A program made the translations under genes and the position numbers. Below, piece after piece: positions 6,331-14,507 of a DNA stretch of 14,849 bases. Under the pieces are notes generated by a model. It saw only the letters and a list, made by a program, of their open reading frames with translations. It ran no database searches and was not told the DNA's origin. This DNA comes from CAYQLT01 sp964418425 (lineage in GTDB: Bacteria > Bacillota > Limnochordia > Limnochordales > Geochordaceae), in contig CAYQLT010000061.1 of NCBI GenBank assembly GCA_964418425.1, positions 1-14,849 on the forward strand, written 5' to 3'. Numbering within the stretch: the first letter of the stretch is position 1; every line of letters starts with the position of its first letter.

Positions 6331-6417
6331 GCCCACCGGAGCGCAATCACCGCGGCCGCGCAACTGGCTGCACAGACAGGCGGCGCACGCCGGCCCCTGT
6401 TCGCCGCCGCCCGCCCG

Positions 6418-6447
6418 TGGTACACTGGTTCCGGAACCAGCGGTGAT
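6418..6447 (+). promoter_or_regulatory. Extended -10 promoter with 16-bp palindromic operator
   Basis: TGGTACACT at 6418-6426 is an extended -10 (TG-n-TACACT) without a clear -35. The perfect palindrome CTGGTTCCGGAACCAG (6425-6440) overlaps its end and covers the expected transcription start, an ideal place for a repressor. GGTGAT at 6442-6447, which matches the anti-Shine-Dalgarno 3' side, lies 5 bases before the ATG. The regulator that binds here is unknown. The nearby WYL protein is one candidate. Confidence 0.55.
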
Positions 6448-6452
6448 GGGCC

Positions 6453-7388
6453 ATGCTGCGGGGCGTGGCGGTCGTCGCGACGGACGAGACGGTCTGGCAG
6501 CAGGCCCGGCTGGTGGAGGTTCACCGCCCACGCATCATCGAGACCGACCCGCCAAGCCGCACGTACCGCTATTTCCTCCCCTGCCGGGACCTGGATCGGC
6601 TGGCGCGCCAGCTGTCCGCCGCGCGGGACAGGGTTGTCCTGCTGGGCGCGGGGGACTTCCACCACCTCACCGCCGTGCTGGTGGGCGCTTTGCTGGCGCC
6701 GGGCCCGGCGTCCGCCGGCTGCCCGTCGCGTGACCCAAGCCCATCCCCTGCCGCGGGACGCCCGCTGGCGGTGGTCGTCATCGACGCCCATCCCGAGTGG
6801 AGCCTGCCGCCGCCGGGTTACGTGCACTGCGGCTCCTGGCTTCCGGAGCTTCTGGCGTGGCCCGGAGTGCATGCCGCGGCGCTGGTAGGGGTGGGGCCGC
6901 TGGAGGCCCAGGGGCTTTTGGGCTCGGCGGTACTTCAGGGGATCGCCACCGCAGCCCGGGAGGGAAGGCTTCGGGTCTACCCCGTCCGGCGTTCCACGGT
7001 GCAGGAGCTGCATGGGGCGCTGCGCTGGCCCGACCCGCTCGTAAGCCTCGAGGACGGTTTCGACGCGCTCATCGCCGACCTCATCGACTACCTGGCAGGC
7101 CACGCCCTCTACCTCTCGGTGGACAAAGACGCCGTGCGCCCGGAGGAGCTGCCCGGAGGATGGGGCGGGGGCGAGATGCCGGCCGATGTGGTGCTGGAGC
7201 TGGTGCGGGCGGTGGCCGCCGCCCTGCCGGTGGCGGGGGCCGACGTGTGCGGCGAGTACGTCCCCCGTATGCCGGCGCTGGCCGGGTCGGATCCCGGCCT
7301 TGTGCTACACGAACTCTTCAACCTGCGGCTTCTGGAAACCCTTCTCGCGGCCGGGCGGCGCCCGGACGCCTGCGGCCGGGCGGCGTGA
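6453..7388 (+). CDS. Arginase/agmatinase-superfamily protein
   Basis: This 311-residue protein has the ureohydrolase fold's metal-binding blocks in order: G-A-G-D-F-H-H-L-T (H70 or H71), V-V-V-I-D-A-H-P-E-W-S (D111, H113, E115), Y-V-H-C-G-S-W-L at 123-130, and Y-L-S-V-D-K-D-A-V-R-P (D224, D226). The canonical DAHxD has become DAHxE and SxDxDxxDP has become SVDKDAVRP, so a dinuclear metal site is plausible, but this is not a standard arginase or agmatinase. Substrate is unknown. A guanidino compound or a related C-N bond substrate is the family expectation. A low-complexity stretch rich in Pro, Ser and Ala (about 82-104) interrupts the domain. The gene has its own promoter and operator, and the WYL gene converges on it 44 bp downstream. 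Confidence 0.78.
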   Translation: MLRGVAVVATDETVWQQARLVEVHRPRIIETDPPSRTYRYFLPCRDLDRLARQLSAARDRVVLLGAGDFHHLTAVLVGALLAPGPASAGCPSRDPSPSPAAGRPLAVVVIDAHPEWSLPPPGYVHCGSWLPELLAWPGVHAAALVGVGPLEAQGLLGSAVLQGIATAAREGRLRVYPVRRSTVQELHGALRWPDPLVSLEDGFDALIADLIDYLAGHALYLSVDKDAVRPEELPGGWGGGEMPADVVLELVRAVAAALPVAGADVCGEYVPRMPALAGSDPGLVLHELFNLRLLETLLAAGRRPDACGRAA

Positions 7389-7432
7389 AGACGCCGGCTG
7401 TGTGGCGCAGAGCCCCCGGCTACGGCCTGTGG

Positions 7433-8428
7433 TCAGGCTTCGCCCGCGTACAGCCGGGCGGTGGCGGCGGCCTCCCGGGCCAGCGCCTCCCGAAGTTCGG
7501 GCGGCTCTAAGACCTCGCAGGCTGAGCCCCAGGAGCGGATCCAGGGCTGGAGTTCCAGGGTGTGGCCCACCTGCAGGGTGAGCACGCACCCGCCGTCCTG
7601 GCACTCCTCGATCTGCTGCGAGGGGTGCCAGTGGCTCTCCCGGAGCCGACGGGTAACGGCCGGGGCAAAGCGCAGGCGGACCGTCACCGGGTTGGGAGAC
7701 CACATGATGCCCCAGGCGCTTTGCAGGGCGGCGACGGGGTCGAAGTCCGGGCGTTCGTCGAAGCGCTCCGCGAGAAGCTCCGCGTGGGACATCCGCTCCA
7801 GCTTGAGCGTGACGAACTGGTGGAAGTACGACTCCTCATAGGCAATCACGTACGCGGCCATGCCGGGTGCCGCCGGCTCCAGGAAGTAGGGGTGAAGCAC
7901 GTATGGGTGGCGCCGCTGGCCTTTGGCCGACTGGTACTGAACCCGCACCTTGCGGCGCTGCACCCACCCCATGGTGAGGCACTCCAGCGCCCGCACGAAC
8001 TCCCGGTTTCGTGGCCGCCGCTCAAGCAGCCGCGCCGCCTTCTGAGCCTGGCTTCGAACGGGTTCGGGAAAGCGCAGGGAGAGTTTCTCGAGGGCGCTGA
8101 TGGCATGCGGGTTGTGCTCGTCGGCCATGCGGGCCAGCAGTCGGGCGGCGAAGAAGAGGGCGACCGCCTCGTGGATGGTGAGGCGAACGGTGCCCACGTA
8201 CTCCTCCTGGCGCACGGCCCAGCGGCCGCGGGCGGGGTTCCACAGGGGCACGCCGGAGCGCTCGAGGGCTTGCAAGTCCCGATACAGCGTCTGGCGCTCA
8301 ACGCCGAAGCGCCGGGCCATCTCCGGCGGCCGCACACCCTTGTCGCCGGCCACCATGAGCGCCTGCTCCAGGATTCGCAGCCGCTCGACCTTGCGGGCGA
8401 TGCGGTCCGGGCCAACGACCTCAGTCAT
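7433..8428 (-). CDS. HTH-WYL domain transcriptional regulator
   Basis: This 331-residue protein starts at ATG 8428, with GAGGG 8 bases upstream. A longer frame reaches 8479 but has no ribosome site. Residues 1-65 form a DeoR-like winged HTH (R-L-R-I-L-E-Q-A-L, then R-R-F-G-V-E-R-Q-T-L-Y-R-D-L-Q-A-L-E). The middle and C-terminus form a WYL sensor domain, including V-R-V-Q-Y-Q-S and then L-H-P-Y-F-L-E. The name-giving W-Y-L triplet reads A-Y-V in M-A-A-Y-V-I-A-Y. WYL proteins bind nucleic-acid or nucleotide ligands and often regulate CRISPR-Cas or other defence genes. This one is transcribed away from the cas operon, which begins about 1.25 kb to its right. Its targets are not shown. They could be the cas operon, the arginase-like gene or itself. 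Confidence 0.85.
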   Translation of the reverse strand: MTEVVGPDRIARKVERLRILEQALMVAGDKGVRPPEMARRFGVERQTLYRDLQALERSGVPLWNPARGRWAVRQEEYVGTVRLTIHEAVALFFAARLLARMADEHNPHAISALEKLSLRFPEPVRSQAQKAARLLERRPRNREFVRALECLTMGWVQRRKVRVQYQSAKGQRRHPYVLHPYFLEPAAPGMAAYVIAYEESYFHQFVTLKLERMSHAELLAERFDERPDFDPVAALQSAWGIMWSPNPVTVRLRFAPAVTRRLRESHWHPSQQIEECQDGGCVLTLQVGHTLELQPWIRSWGSACEVLEPPELREALAREAAATARLYAGEA

Positions 8429-8828
8429 ATTCACACCCTCGGGCCAAGGGTTCGGTACTCGCCCGTGATATTCCTGCAAAACTCGTTACCGTCGCTGTGA
8501 CACTCGAAGGATACTCATGTCATAGGGGCGAACAATCGAGGCGACGCCGACTCCTCCCAGATTGTCCCAGATTTTGGGGCAAAGGTGTTTGGGAGAGCTT
8601 CGTGATACGGAAGACTACGACTTCACGTCTCAGATAGCCGGCGGACGCCCTGCACGGTACCGCATGGCCTTAGGAGGTGGGCTAAGAGCGGAAGTGGGAC
8701 GTCTGGATGGGGGCCATCCGCTTGGGCGTGTCCAGGTAGAAGGAAGGCAGCGACGTCCCTTTGCCCCTGGGGTCAGGGTGATGTTGCGGGTCTTGACCGT
8801 GAGCGGACTGCACGACCTGGAGGTGGGG
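8429..8828. other. Gene-free region upstream of the WYL gene
   Basis: I see no credible protein. Open frames here have no family resemblance and most likely arise by chance. Three small structures are visible. TGACA-N15-TGTCA at 8498-8522 lies in the WYL promoter region and could be an operator. A 10-bp near-tandem repeat, TCCCAGATT, occurs at 8555-8563 and 8565-8573. The downstream part up to the transposase remnant may be the fully decayed 5' half of that insertion sequence. Confidence 0.4.
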
Positions 8829-9499
8829 CCGCCAGGGGTGCTTCAACCGCACCGACTACGAGCAGCCAGGCAAGCCGAAGATTGACTGGGAGGACCCCGA
8901 GGCGAGGCAGAGGCTCTTGCAGGGCCTGATGGAGGACGCGTTGGCGCTGGTGGGATGGGTGCGGGCGCTTTCCCGAATGCCCGGCAATCTTACGACGACG
9001 GCGACCTGATGGAGGCGGTCGGCACCCAAGACATCGAACGGGATTCCTACGGGAAGGTCGGCCTGGCGCAGGGGGTGCCCAAGAACCCGGTGCTGTCGCT
9101 GGTGAACCCAGAGCTTCGCCATGGCCACAAGAGGGCCTCCCACGGGGTGGGCGGCTATAAGGCCCACTCGGTGGCGGGAGGCGAGGGCCATCGGCTGGTT
9201 ACGGGTTACGGCCGTGCAGGTAACGCCGGCCAGTGCTCCAGACGATGCGAAACTGGAGGCCATACTGAACGAGCAAGACCAAGACGGGGACCGTCCGGAG
9301 GAGAATCTGGGAGATCAGGCCTACTTCGATGTGGATCCCTCCGAAGGGACAGGCGGCACAGGGCGCGGTGGTCATGGCGAAAGCCCCGCCGGCCGTCAAC
9401 CGGGAGTGCTACTTCTCCAAGGAGGGCTTCCGGTTGGGCGACGAAGCGGGCAGCCTCACCTGCTCGGGCGGGCAGACGGTCGGCTTCGACTCCGCCTGA
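8829..9499 (+). pseudogene. Remnant of an IS1182-like DDE transposase
   Basis: Four fragments of one transposase lie in order but in shifting frames. The first contains K-P-K-I-D-W-E-D-P-E-A-R and ends at a TGA at 9007. The next has D-P-like N-P-E-L-R-H-G-H-K-R-A-S and G-G-Y-K-A-H (about 9010-9200), the third has T-P-A-S-A-P-D-D and then L-G-D-Q-A-Y-F-D (about 9190-9340), and the fourth has Y-F-S-K-E-G-F-R-L and G-S-L-T-C-S-G-G-Q-T, ending at the TGA at 9497-9499. The blocks D-P-E-x-R-H-G-x-K, F-D-G-Y-K-x-H, x-G-D-x-A-Y and the cysteine-containing C-P-x-G motif are typical of IS1182-type transposases. The N-terminal half is missing or unrecognisable. No terminal inverted repeats were found. 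The element is dead. Confidence 0.75.
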
Positions 9500-9684
9500 T
9501 TTCCCTGTGTCCGGGGCCGCGTTTCCGGACTTCGATTGTGTGAAGGACCGACCACAGTTCGCATAGGACGGTTTTCAAACGCCCCGTTCAGGTCAAAACC
9601 GAGGGGTCTCGTAGCAACGGTCGCCTGAGACGGGTGCTGAGCGAACCGAGCAGAACGTGAGATTGCGGTGCGAGAGTACTAGTC
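9500..9684 (+). promoter_or_regulatory. Leader of the cas operon with inverted repeats
   Basis: This stretch between the transposase remnant and cas3 codes for nothing I recognise. CGGTTTT at 9569-9575 pairs with AAAACCG at 9595-9601 around a 19-base loop. Just after it, GTCTC (9606-9610) can pair with GAGAC (9627-9631). The cas promoter should lie here, but I find no convincing -35/-10 pair. The hairpins could be operators, an attenuator, an insertion-sequence end or a decayed CRISPR-repeat-like unit. Each occurs once only. Confidence 0.35.
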
Positions 9685-9702
9685 ATGGAGGAAGCTTCGG
9701 TG

Positions 9703-12402
9703 ATGCCTGACGGGTTTGAGGAATTCTTCTACCGGGCGACGGGACACCACCCGTTCGACTATCAAAGGCGCCTTGCCGAGGGGGATCATTTTCCCGAGTT
9801 GCTCGAGGTTCCGACGGGCACCGGGAAGACGGCGGCTGCCATTCTCGGATGGCTATGGCGACGACGGCACCACCCAAAGGAGCAGGTCCGCCGAGCAACC
9901 CCCAGGCGCCTCGTCTATTGCCTGCCGATGCGAGTTCTCGTCGAGCAGACCCATGCGTGCGCTGTTCGTTGGCTGGATGAACTCCAACTCCTAGCCGGAA
10001 ATGCAACTTTCTATGAGGAGCGCCTCCAGAAGTATCAGGTCGACTGGAGTCTGCCGGATAAGGTGGCGGTCGTAACGCTGATGGGGGGTGAGGTTCAAGA
10101 CGATTGGCGCGAGCATCCCGAACACGAGGTGATCATCATTGGCACGCAGGACATGCTTCTCTCGCGAGCCCTAAACCGTGGGTTTGCCATGGCGCCACAA
10201 ATGTGGCCAGTGGACTTTGGGATGCTCAACGTGGACACGTTATGGGTAATGGACGAAGTGCAGCTGATGGGGCCAGGCCGCACAACCAGCGTCCAGCTGC
10301 AGCACTTCTGGGACGAAAGACCCCCAACATACGGCTTGCGTTACACCCTCTGGATGAGCGCCACGCTGGGTAGCAACATGGGGACAAGCCAACCTGTGTG
10401 GATGGATACGCCGGAACGACGGAGCCGGCCGTTGAGAGGGCCGGCCCTGAGACATTCGAATAAGGACCTCCACCATAGTGAGTTCGGAGCCCGATGGCGT
10501 GCACCGAAGGTACTCGAGGCACACTTGAACGGTTGTGGAACTGCCTCGGATCCCGTCAGGACTCGGCCTCGGAGGCGCGCGCAGGCAGCGGGGGCAGGAA
10601 GAGGCTGGAGTATAGAGAATCAGGAGCTCATCCAGCGGATTCTCCAGAGCTCCGACGGGGGACGCCTCGTGTTGGTGTTCGTCAATCAGGTAAGGCGAGC
10701 CCACGATCTTTACAAACGCCTCCATGACCGAAGCGACTCGGGGTCTGTTCCTGATATCCTAATGGTTCACGGGCGAATGCGGCCGCGAGATCGCAGGCGG
10801 GTCGAGAAGCAGCTCCAGCTTCCGGTAGCGGCTGGCGGGCGTATCGTAGTTACCACGCAGGTGCTAGAAGCTGGCGTGGATATCGACGCGGATGCTCTTT
10901 TCACCGAGGTTTGCCCCTGGGCGAGCCTCGTACAGCGTCTCGGGCGTCTGAATCGACGCGGGAAGCGGCCAAGCGCTCAAGCTGTGGCAAACGGCGAACA
11001 TCCAGCCCTCGCGGTCGTCTTCGAACCTCCTGTCCCCCAAAGGAAAGACGGGGAATCGGATAAGGACTACAAGGAGCGCTGCCGGCGCGAAGTCGCGCTT
11101 CCGTACGAAGCCGATGCGCTAGATGAAACACGTCGGCGTCTAAGGGAGGTCGAAGACAAGTATGGCGGCTCTTTGTCACCTGCAACCCTCGCCCAGCTCC
11201 AGGTTTCCCTTTCCGTCGAAGGACCGGTGCTGCGGCGTTTCGACCTAGATGATCTCTTTGATACGGACCTCGATTTGGCAGGGGGCCATACAGACGTCAG
11301 CCCGTGGATCCGGGCAATGGATCAGGACCTCGACGCGTACATCGTTTGGAGGCGACTCGAAGGCGGGCTGAGTGCAGACCAGCAGGTGCCTATCCATCCT
11401 GATGAGCTTTGCGCAGTGCCGGTCTACGAAGCACGGGAGGCCTTCCGCGATCTAGACGTGTGGATAATGACTCTTACGACCGGGCGAAAGGGGGGTTCCG
11501 CCTGGCGCCGAGCGAAAGGGCGCGATATCCGTGCGGGCGACACGGTCATGGTCGACGTTGGCCTCGGTTTCTATGACGAAGAGACGGGTTGGAATCCAGA
11601 TCCAGAGGCAAAGGTGAACTTCCCCAGCTCCATAGTAGATCGCTGGGAGGGCGATGGAAAAGAGGTCCGCGCGTGGATCGAGATTGGGGAGGATGGAACA
11701 GCCTGGTTTCTGGAAAGGATCGATGAGCAGGTGGTGGGCCCTCGCGCCCGCGAGGGCGACCGGGAAAGCTTCGTGAATCGCTGGATGGAGCTTGAACCTC
11801 ACCTGCGTCACGCTGAGCGTGAGGCCCAGAGGGTGGGGGAGGTCCTCGGACTACCTGAGGTACTAAAGGAATCGCTTCGGCTCGCTGCTCGATGGCACGA
11901 CATTGGCAAGGCGGTGGAGCGGGACGCAGACGGGAGGATAGAGCGGCCGTTTCAGAAGGTGTTATTGACGGCCGGGAGGCCGGAGAACGGACACCCCAGG
12001 GAGGGAGTCCTGTACGCGAAGAGCAATGGACGGGGTGGGGTCCCGGCGGGTTTCCGGCACGAGGTGGCATCAGTCTTGGCCTTTCTCGAGGCAGGTCAGA
12101 CGGACGACCTCGCGGCATTTTTGATCATGGCTCACCATGGCAAGGTTCGGCTGCTGCCCGAGGCCTGGGACGAGGACGACCCGACCGATCTTTGCGGGGT
12201 GCGCCAGGGAGATCGCATCCCTATCGAGGCGATTCCGTTCAGCGCACCTGGTCCGGTGGTGCTGACGCTGGAGAAGCTGTTACCTTCGCGAAGTTGGCGA
12301 AGTTGGCAAGGTCGAGTGAAGCGACTTCTGGATAGCCATGGACCCTTCTTGCTGGCCTACCTTGAGGCACTGATCCGGGTTGCGGACTGGAGGGCAAGTT
12401 GA
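9703..12402 (+). CDS. cas3: CRISPR-associated helicase-nuclease Cas3, type I-G (I-U) form
   Basis: Cas3 unwinds and degrades target DNA recruited by Cascade. Numbering from ATG 9703 (899 residues), the helicase motifs are Walker A P-T-G-T-G-K-T-A at 37-44, D-E-V-Q at 184-187 (in place of DExH), S-A-T-L at 219-222, motif V T-T-Q-V-L-E-A-G-V-D-I-D starting at 384, and motif VI Q-R-L-G-R-L-N-R-R-G at 411-420. The HD nuclease is C-terminal: W-H-D-I-G-K with H732 and D733, then H764, H786 and H-H-G at 811-813. Helicase first and HD last is the order known for type I-G (formerly I-U), as is T-Q-D-M-L-L-S-R-A-L-N-R-G. GGAGG at 9687-9691 favours a start at GTG 9700 or ATG 9703 over ATG 9685. The TGA overlaps the csx17 ATG by one base. 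Confidence 0.95.
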   Translation: MPDGFEEFFYRATGHHPFDYQRRLAEGDHFPELLEVPTGTGKTAAAILGWLWRRRHHPKEQVRRATPRRLVYCLPMRVLVEQTHACAVRWLDELQLLAGNATFYEERLQKYQVDWSLPDKVAVVTLMGGEVQDDWREHPEHEVIIIGTQDMLLSRALNRGFAMAPQMWPVDFGMLNVDTLWVMDEVQLMGPGRTTSVQLQHFWDERPPTYGLRYTLWMSATLGSNMGTSQPVWMDTPERRSRPLRGPALRHSNKDLHHSEFGARWRAPKVLEAHLNGCGTASDPVRTRPRRRAQAAGAGRGWSIENQELIQRILQSSDGGRLVLVFVNQVRRAHDLYKRLHDRSDSGSVPDILMVHGRMRPRDRRRVEKQLQLPVAAGGRIVVTTQVLEAGVDIDADALFTEVCPWASLVQRLGRLNRRGKRPSAQAVANGEHPALAVVFEPPVPQRKDGESDKDYKERCRREVALPYEADALDETRRRLREVEDKYGGSLSPATLAQLQVSLSVEGPVLRRFDLDDLFDTDLDLAGGHTDVSPWIRAMDQDLDAYIVWRRLEGGLSADQQVPIHPDELCAVPVYEAREAFRDLDVWIMTLTTGRKGGSAWRRAKGRDIRAGDTVMVDVGLGFYDEETGWNPDPEAKVNFPSSIVDRWEGDGKEVRAWIEIGEDGTAWFLERIDEQVVGPRAREGDRESFVNRWMELEPHLRHAEREAQRVGEVLGLPEVLKESLRLAARWHDIGKAVERDADGRIERPFQKVLLTAGRPENGHPREGVLYAKSNGRGGVPAGFRHEVASVLAFLEAGQTDDLAAFLIMAHHGKVRLLPEAWDEDDPTDLCGVRQGDRIPIEAIPFSAPGPVVLTLEKLLPSRSWRSWQGRVKRLLDSHGPFLLAYLEALIRVADWRAS

Positions 12403-14507
12403 TGGCACCGGTGGTCTTCGGCGGCGTGTCCCCACGATCGCTTGGTGACTTGCTCAAGGGCTACGGGATCATGGCGCTGGTCGGCGAGGATTGTCCAGAC
12501 GCCCTATTCTGGTGGGACGGGGCGTTCCATCTCGTCGTGGAGAGGCCTTGCGACCGGTTGAGGAGCTTCGAAGACGCGAAGCGAGCGTTGACCCAAAGCC
12601 TTCGTGGTCCCTTGGTGGCCTGGGCTACACAAGTAGGCAAGTCATTCAAGCCTACGCGCGGGAGCTCCCGCGGTAACGTCAAACGAAAGGACTCGGTGCT
12701 GAAGGCTCCGAGTGGGCACGATACCCTCGATCCAGAAATGGCCCGGTGGGCCCGCGCGATCGCCATCCCAGAGGCCGGAAAGGAGGAGACCAAGGCGCAC
12801 CCCCTTTTCCCTTCCCACGGCCAGGAAGGCAGCGGAGATTACTTCCATCAGCTCGAGAAGGCCGCGGAAGCGGCCAAGGAGTCATCAGACGACCTTGTGT
12901 GGTCGCTCTTCGCGGAGGGTACGCCCTCTCTCAAGCGTGTACTCCAGAGCGGTTACCTTTTTTTCCCGGAGCCGATGAAGCGGTATGCCAGTGGGGTAAA
13001 GAAATGGGTACAAGAGCATAACGCGCCTGTGAGCCCGTGGTGTTTCCTGCTGGCAATGCGAGGAGCGATGCTGCTCCGGGGAAGCCTTCGGCGCCTCCGC
13101 TGGGGACGCCGCTCTTATCCTGCGTTTCCTTTTGTCTTCGAAGGAACAACCGGCAATGTAGAGCTGCACCTCCCAACTTGGACCCAAGAGCGGCCTCGGA
13201 CACTTGCAGAGTTTGAAATACAGGTGCGGCAGTTTTACGCCCGGCTCTCGGGAAGTGGCTTCGCCGCCACGGCCGCGGAGTTCCGCGCGGCGGTGGCAGG
13301 ACGTAGCGCCGGTGCAGCGTTCGACTCCTTCCATCGATTCGTCTTGGAACGTCGCCGGCCCGGGCAGCGGGAGCGGATGAGCCAAGGGATACCGCGCGGC
13401 CTCACGCGCGTTGGTGGTGTCGGGGAGAAAAGCGGCGTGCTCCGGCTGATGCTCGCGCCACTGGCGGAGACGGCTTGGCTCGATCAATTTGCTACTGATC
13501 GGCCTCGCGCGAGACGCGCGCTGGTGGAGGAAGCCGTCCATCGTGTTGTTGAGAAACCCGGACTCGGTTCTTACCGAGGGTTGCTCGAAGCACTGTGGGA
13601 AGCGAACCGTGCAGTGGTTCTTCCCGGGGCGGTGCGGAGAGACCTGGAGGAGATAGGCCAGACGCCTCGACCCCTGCCCCCGCTGCCAGCCCGTCTCTGG
13701 GAGAAGGCTCTCGAAGACGGGCTTAGCGCGATATCCGCCTATCGTTTGGGCCGTGCCCTCGGATCCATTTTAGGCGTCCGGCTGAGAGATGGCGGGGGCG
13801 TGGGGCCAATACTCGAACACATGCTTCCTCTGAAGTACGACTGGGGCGGATCACGCTGGAAGATCCCAGAGCCGGAGAGATCGCGGCCAAACCGGTGGTC
13901 AGGCCTCGAACCCCTCGGCGACTTTCGCGCCCTCTTCTGGTCCCGGTGGCTCGACAGCGCTGACCTCGATCGCCTGCCGTTCGCTGCGCGCCGCTGCGCT
14001 CCACTTGCAGACGTCGTTGCTCTGCTGAGAGGGGAAGTGGAACTCAAGGAGGTCTGCCGCCTCGCCGGCTTGTTTGCTCTATTGGACTGGGAGCAGGCGC
14101 AGGAAACCCATGCGGATCAGGAGGAGCGCGGCGATGAATACATGCTTCCGGTGCCTCCGGCTTACGCCGCTCTTCGTCTTTGGCTCCACCTTAGCATCCG
14201 CCCCGGCCCCAACGGGCGTCCACCCCGTGATGGAAGAATCGCAAGGCTAATCGCCCTGGGCAGTCGAGTGCATGTCGAGCAGGCCACCCAACTCGCGCTT
14301 CGTCACTTGCGGGTCCATGGCTTGCCATGGCACGACCAACCTCGCCCCACGGGCAAGGCAGTAGCGTACGTCCGTCCTACGCCTTCCGACCAGGAGGCCG
14401 CGCGCATGGTATTAGCAGTGACGATCCCCATCTCGGAGCAAGATACCCATGACCTGGCCCGGCGCTTCTGGGTGCCGATAGACTCTACGCGAGGAGGGAT
14501 AACATGA
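12402..14507 (+). CDS. csx17: Csx17-like large Cascade subunit (Cas8-like), type I-G, divergent
   Basis: This 701-residue protein sits in the slot of the type I-G large subunit. The N-terminus, S-L-G-D-L-L-K-G-Y-G-I-M-A-L-V followed by W-W-D-G-A-F, matches the opening of Csx17 (a Pro-Leu, Tyr-Leu-Lys-Ala-Leu-Gly pattern). P-W-C-F-L-L-A-M-R-G-A-M-L-L-R-G at about 212-227 and F-P-F at 242-244 match the family's conserved middle. E-F-E-I-Q-V-R-Q-F (from 270), followed by F-R-A-A-V-A-G and F-D-S-F-H-R-F, match the next block. The usual early P-T-P...P-W-N-G-G-S-G-F block is not visible: that region reads S-F-K-P-T-R-G-S-S-R-G-N. The protein is therefore a diverged member. Csx17 is expected to help PAM recognition and hold the complex together. 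ATG 12402 overlaps the cas3 stop, with GGAGGG at 12389-12394. It overlaps csb1 by 4 bp. Confidence 0.8.
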   Translation: MAPVVFGGVSPRSLGDLLKGYGIMALVGEDCPDALFWWDGAFHLVVERPCDRLRSFEDAKRALTQSLRGPLVAWATQVGKSFKPTRGSSRGNVKRKDSVLKAPSGHDTLDPEMARWARAIAIPEAGKEETKAHPLFPSHGQEGSGDYFHQLEKAAEAAKESSDDLVWSLFAEGTPSLKRVLQSGYLFFPEPMKRYASGVKKWVQEHNAPVSPWCFLLAMRGAMLLRGSLRRLRWGRRSYPAFPFVFEGTTGNVELHLPTWTQERPRTLAEFEIQVRQFYARLSGSGFAATAAEFRAAVAGRSAGAAFDSFHRFVLERRRPGQRERMSQGIPRGLTRVGGVGEKSGVLRLMLAPLAETAWLDQFATDRPRARRALVEEAVHRVVEKPGLGSYRGLLEALWEANRAVVLPGAVRRDLEEIGQTPRPLPPLPARLWEKALEDGLSAISAYRLGRALGSILGVRLRDGGGVGPILEHMLPLKYDWGGSRWKIPEPERSRPNRWSGLEPLGDFRALFWSRWLDSADLDRLPFAARRCAPLADVVALLRGEVELKEVCRLAGLFALLDWEQAQETHADQEERGDEYMLPVPPAYAALRLWLHLSIRPGPNGRPPRDGRIARLIALGSRVHVEQATQLALRHLRVHGLPWHDQPRPTGKAVAYVRPTPSDQEAARMVLAVTIPISEQDTHDLARRFWVPIDSTRGGIT

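Noticed and set aside
5802..7103. Minus-strand open frame of 433 codons
   Set aside because: It crosses cbbS, the hairpin region and the arginase-like gene in antisense and has no recognisable domain.
7562..8500. Plus-strand open frame of 312 codons
   Set aside because: Antisense to the WYL regulator, which has clear HTH and WYL domains and a ribosome binding site.
8562..8885. Possible small protein of 107 residues upstream of the transposase remnant
   Set aside because: No ribosome site, no domain, and it runs into the transposase fragment in another frame.
8856..9263. Minus-strand 135-residue open frame
   Set aside because: Antisense to the transposase remnant, with no family resemblance.
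9569..9631. CRISPR repeat or short array before cas3
   Set aside because: The inverted repeats occur once each. There is no regular repeat-spacer pattern anywhere in the window.
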